The notes beneath the pieces are model-generated. The model saw nothing but the letters and a program-made list of their open reading frames with translations, did not search any database and had not been told where the DNA came from. A DNA stretch of 64,000 nt, from positions 1,364,001-1,428,000 of the forward strand of contig NZ_CP043839.1 of the NCBI RefSeq assembly GCF_032878955.1, written 5' to 3'. The position numbers were made by a program, and so were the translations under genes. The stretch is from Butyricimonas paravirosa. GTDB taxonomy: Bacteria; Bacteroidota; Bacteroidia; Bacteroidales; Marinifilaceae. Of the stretch, positions 63,581 through 64,000 are shown piece after piece (within the stretch, counting starts at the first letter, position 1; every line of letters begins with the position of its first letter).

Positions 63581-64000
63581 CTATTTACGAATTATATGGT
63601 TAATAAATAGCCAACCACCCAAAACCTGCATCAACATTCCGGGTAACCCGATACGAAAATCCTGTAAGGCAACATAAAAACTACCTTCCAGCATCCACTC
63701 GCCTAACGTTCCCACGATCTGGTAAAAAAGTACCACTCCCACGAGTAATACCAAAGAGGCCTTCCGAAAACGGGTTGCCGCATACCCGGCAGCCACGGCC
63801 AACAATACCGATTTCAGCAACACGGCAGGTAACACGGCCACCGCGGGCATCCCGAAAAGAGCCGAATTTACCAACGGAGAAACGAGTGCCGTCAATAAAC
63901 CCACCTTCCAACCGTATTTATAAGCCCCCACGAGGGTAAAGAAATAAATCGGTAACCAGCGAATACCGCCCTGCGGAACCAGATGACACAACTGCGGCAG
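63581..64000 (-). CDS. ECF-transporter S component-like membrane protein, N-terminus cut by window edge
   Basis: The visible 139 residues are the C-terminal part of a polytopic protein; the frame stays open to the window edge (LPQLCHLVPQGGIRW at the cut end). Hydrophobic helices include LLTALVSPLVNSALFGMPAV and VLLKSVLLAVAAGYAATRF. The pattern LPIYFFTLVGAYKYGWKVG with SPLVNSALFGMP resembles substrate-binding S components of energy-coupling-factor vitamin or metal transporters. The ligand is unknown. It precedes tatA by 3 bases. Confidence 0.7.
   Translation of the reverse strand: MPQLCHLVPQGGIRWLPIYFFTLVGAYKYGWKVGLLTALVSPLVNSALFGMPAVAVLPAVLLKSVLLAVAAGYAATRFRKASLVLLVGVVLFYQIVGTLGEWMLEGSFYVALQDFRIGLPGMLMQVLGGWLFINHIIRK

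Overview
The window looks like a chromosomal segment of a gut-type Bacteroidales bacterium. SusC/SusD outer-membrane pairs, FecR/ECF sigma switches, NigD-like and NVEALA-like exported proteins, a GldE-type CBS protein, the 29-residue bL38 ribosomal protein and several TAnnTTTG promoter boxes all fit Bacteroidota. The mid-40s GC and gene content would suit Odoribacteraceae such as Butyricimonas, but the genus is a guess. No rRNA, tRNA, CRISPR array or insertion sequence was seen.

Layout. 1-5.2 kb holds the first cell-surface-signalling locus (ECF sigma, FecR, SusC; the SusC gene runs off the left edge). 5.3-20.9 kb is mostly housekeeping: a Pif1-like helicase, a Mef-like efflux pump behind a likely attenuator, a DsbD-like reductase, RNase G, bL38, HU, SSB, GldE, a phosphatase-superfamily enzyme, two regulators, a lipid kinase and UDP-glucose dehydrogenase. 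21-32.9 kb carries surface and envelope genes: a giant alpha-2-macroglobulin lipoprotein, a His-rich membrane protein with a TonB receptor behind a structured leader, a NigD-like lipoprotein, an amidase and an Rpn-like nuclease. 33-38.6 kb is a two-component system facing an NVEALA-like peptide, a beta-propeller lipoprotein and an O-antigen-ligase/TPR protein. 38.7-40.2 kb is a GHL10 hydrolase.

40.4-61.3 kb holds two more complete ECF-FecR-SusC-SusD loci, each ending in a TlpA-like thioredoxin. In all three loci the SusC protein has an N-terminal STN domain, so binding of a substrate at the outer membrane probably signals through FecR to release the sigma factor, which then drives its own transport operon. 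No carbohydrate-active enzyme lies in these operons, so they resemble RagAB-like or other non-glycan importers more than polysaccharide utilisation loci. The right end has an AbiEii-type toxin with an overlapping DUF6922-like partner, a minimal TatA/TatC pair and a partial ECF-transporter S component.

The most notable candidates are: (1) a 16-codon leader ending in an Arg-Val-Arg motif, followed by a terminator-like hairpin, ahead of the Mef-like pump; (2) the NVEALA/propeller/ligase/two-component cassette with a pseudoknot-like intergenic element; (3) the AbiEii pair with a 46-base overlap; (4) a perfect 14-bp inverted repeat at an ECF sigma gene; (5) three separate 11-bp tandem-repeat patches between genes. 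Everything here was read by eye from sequence; family names rest on motif recognition, not on database searches.
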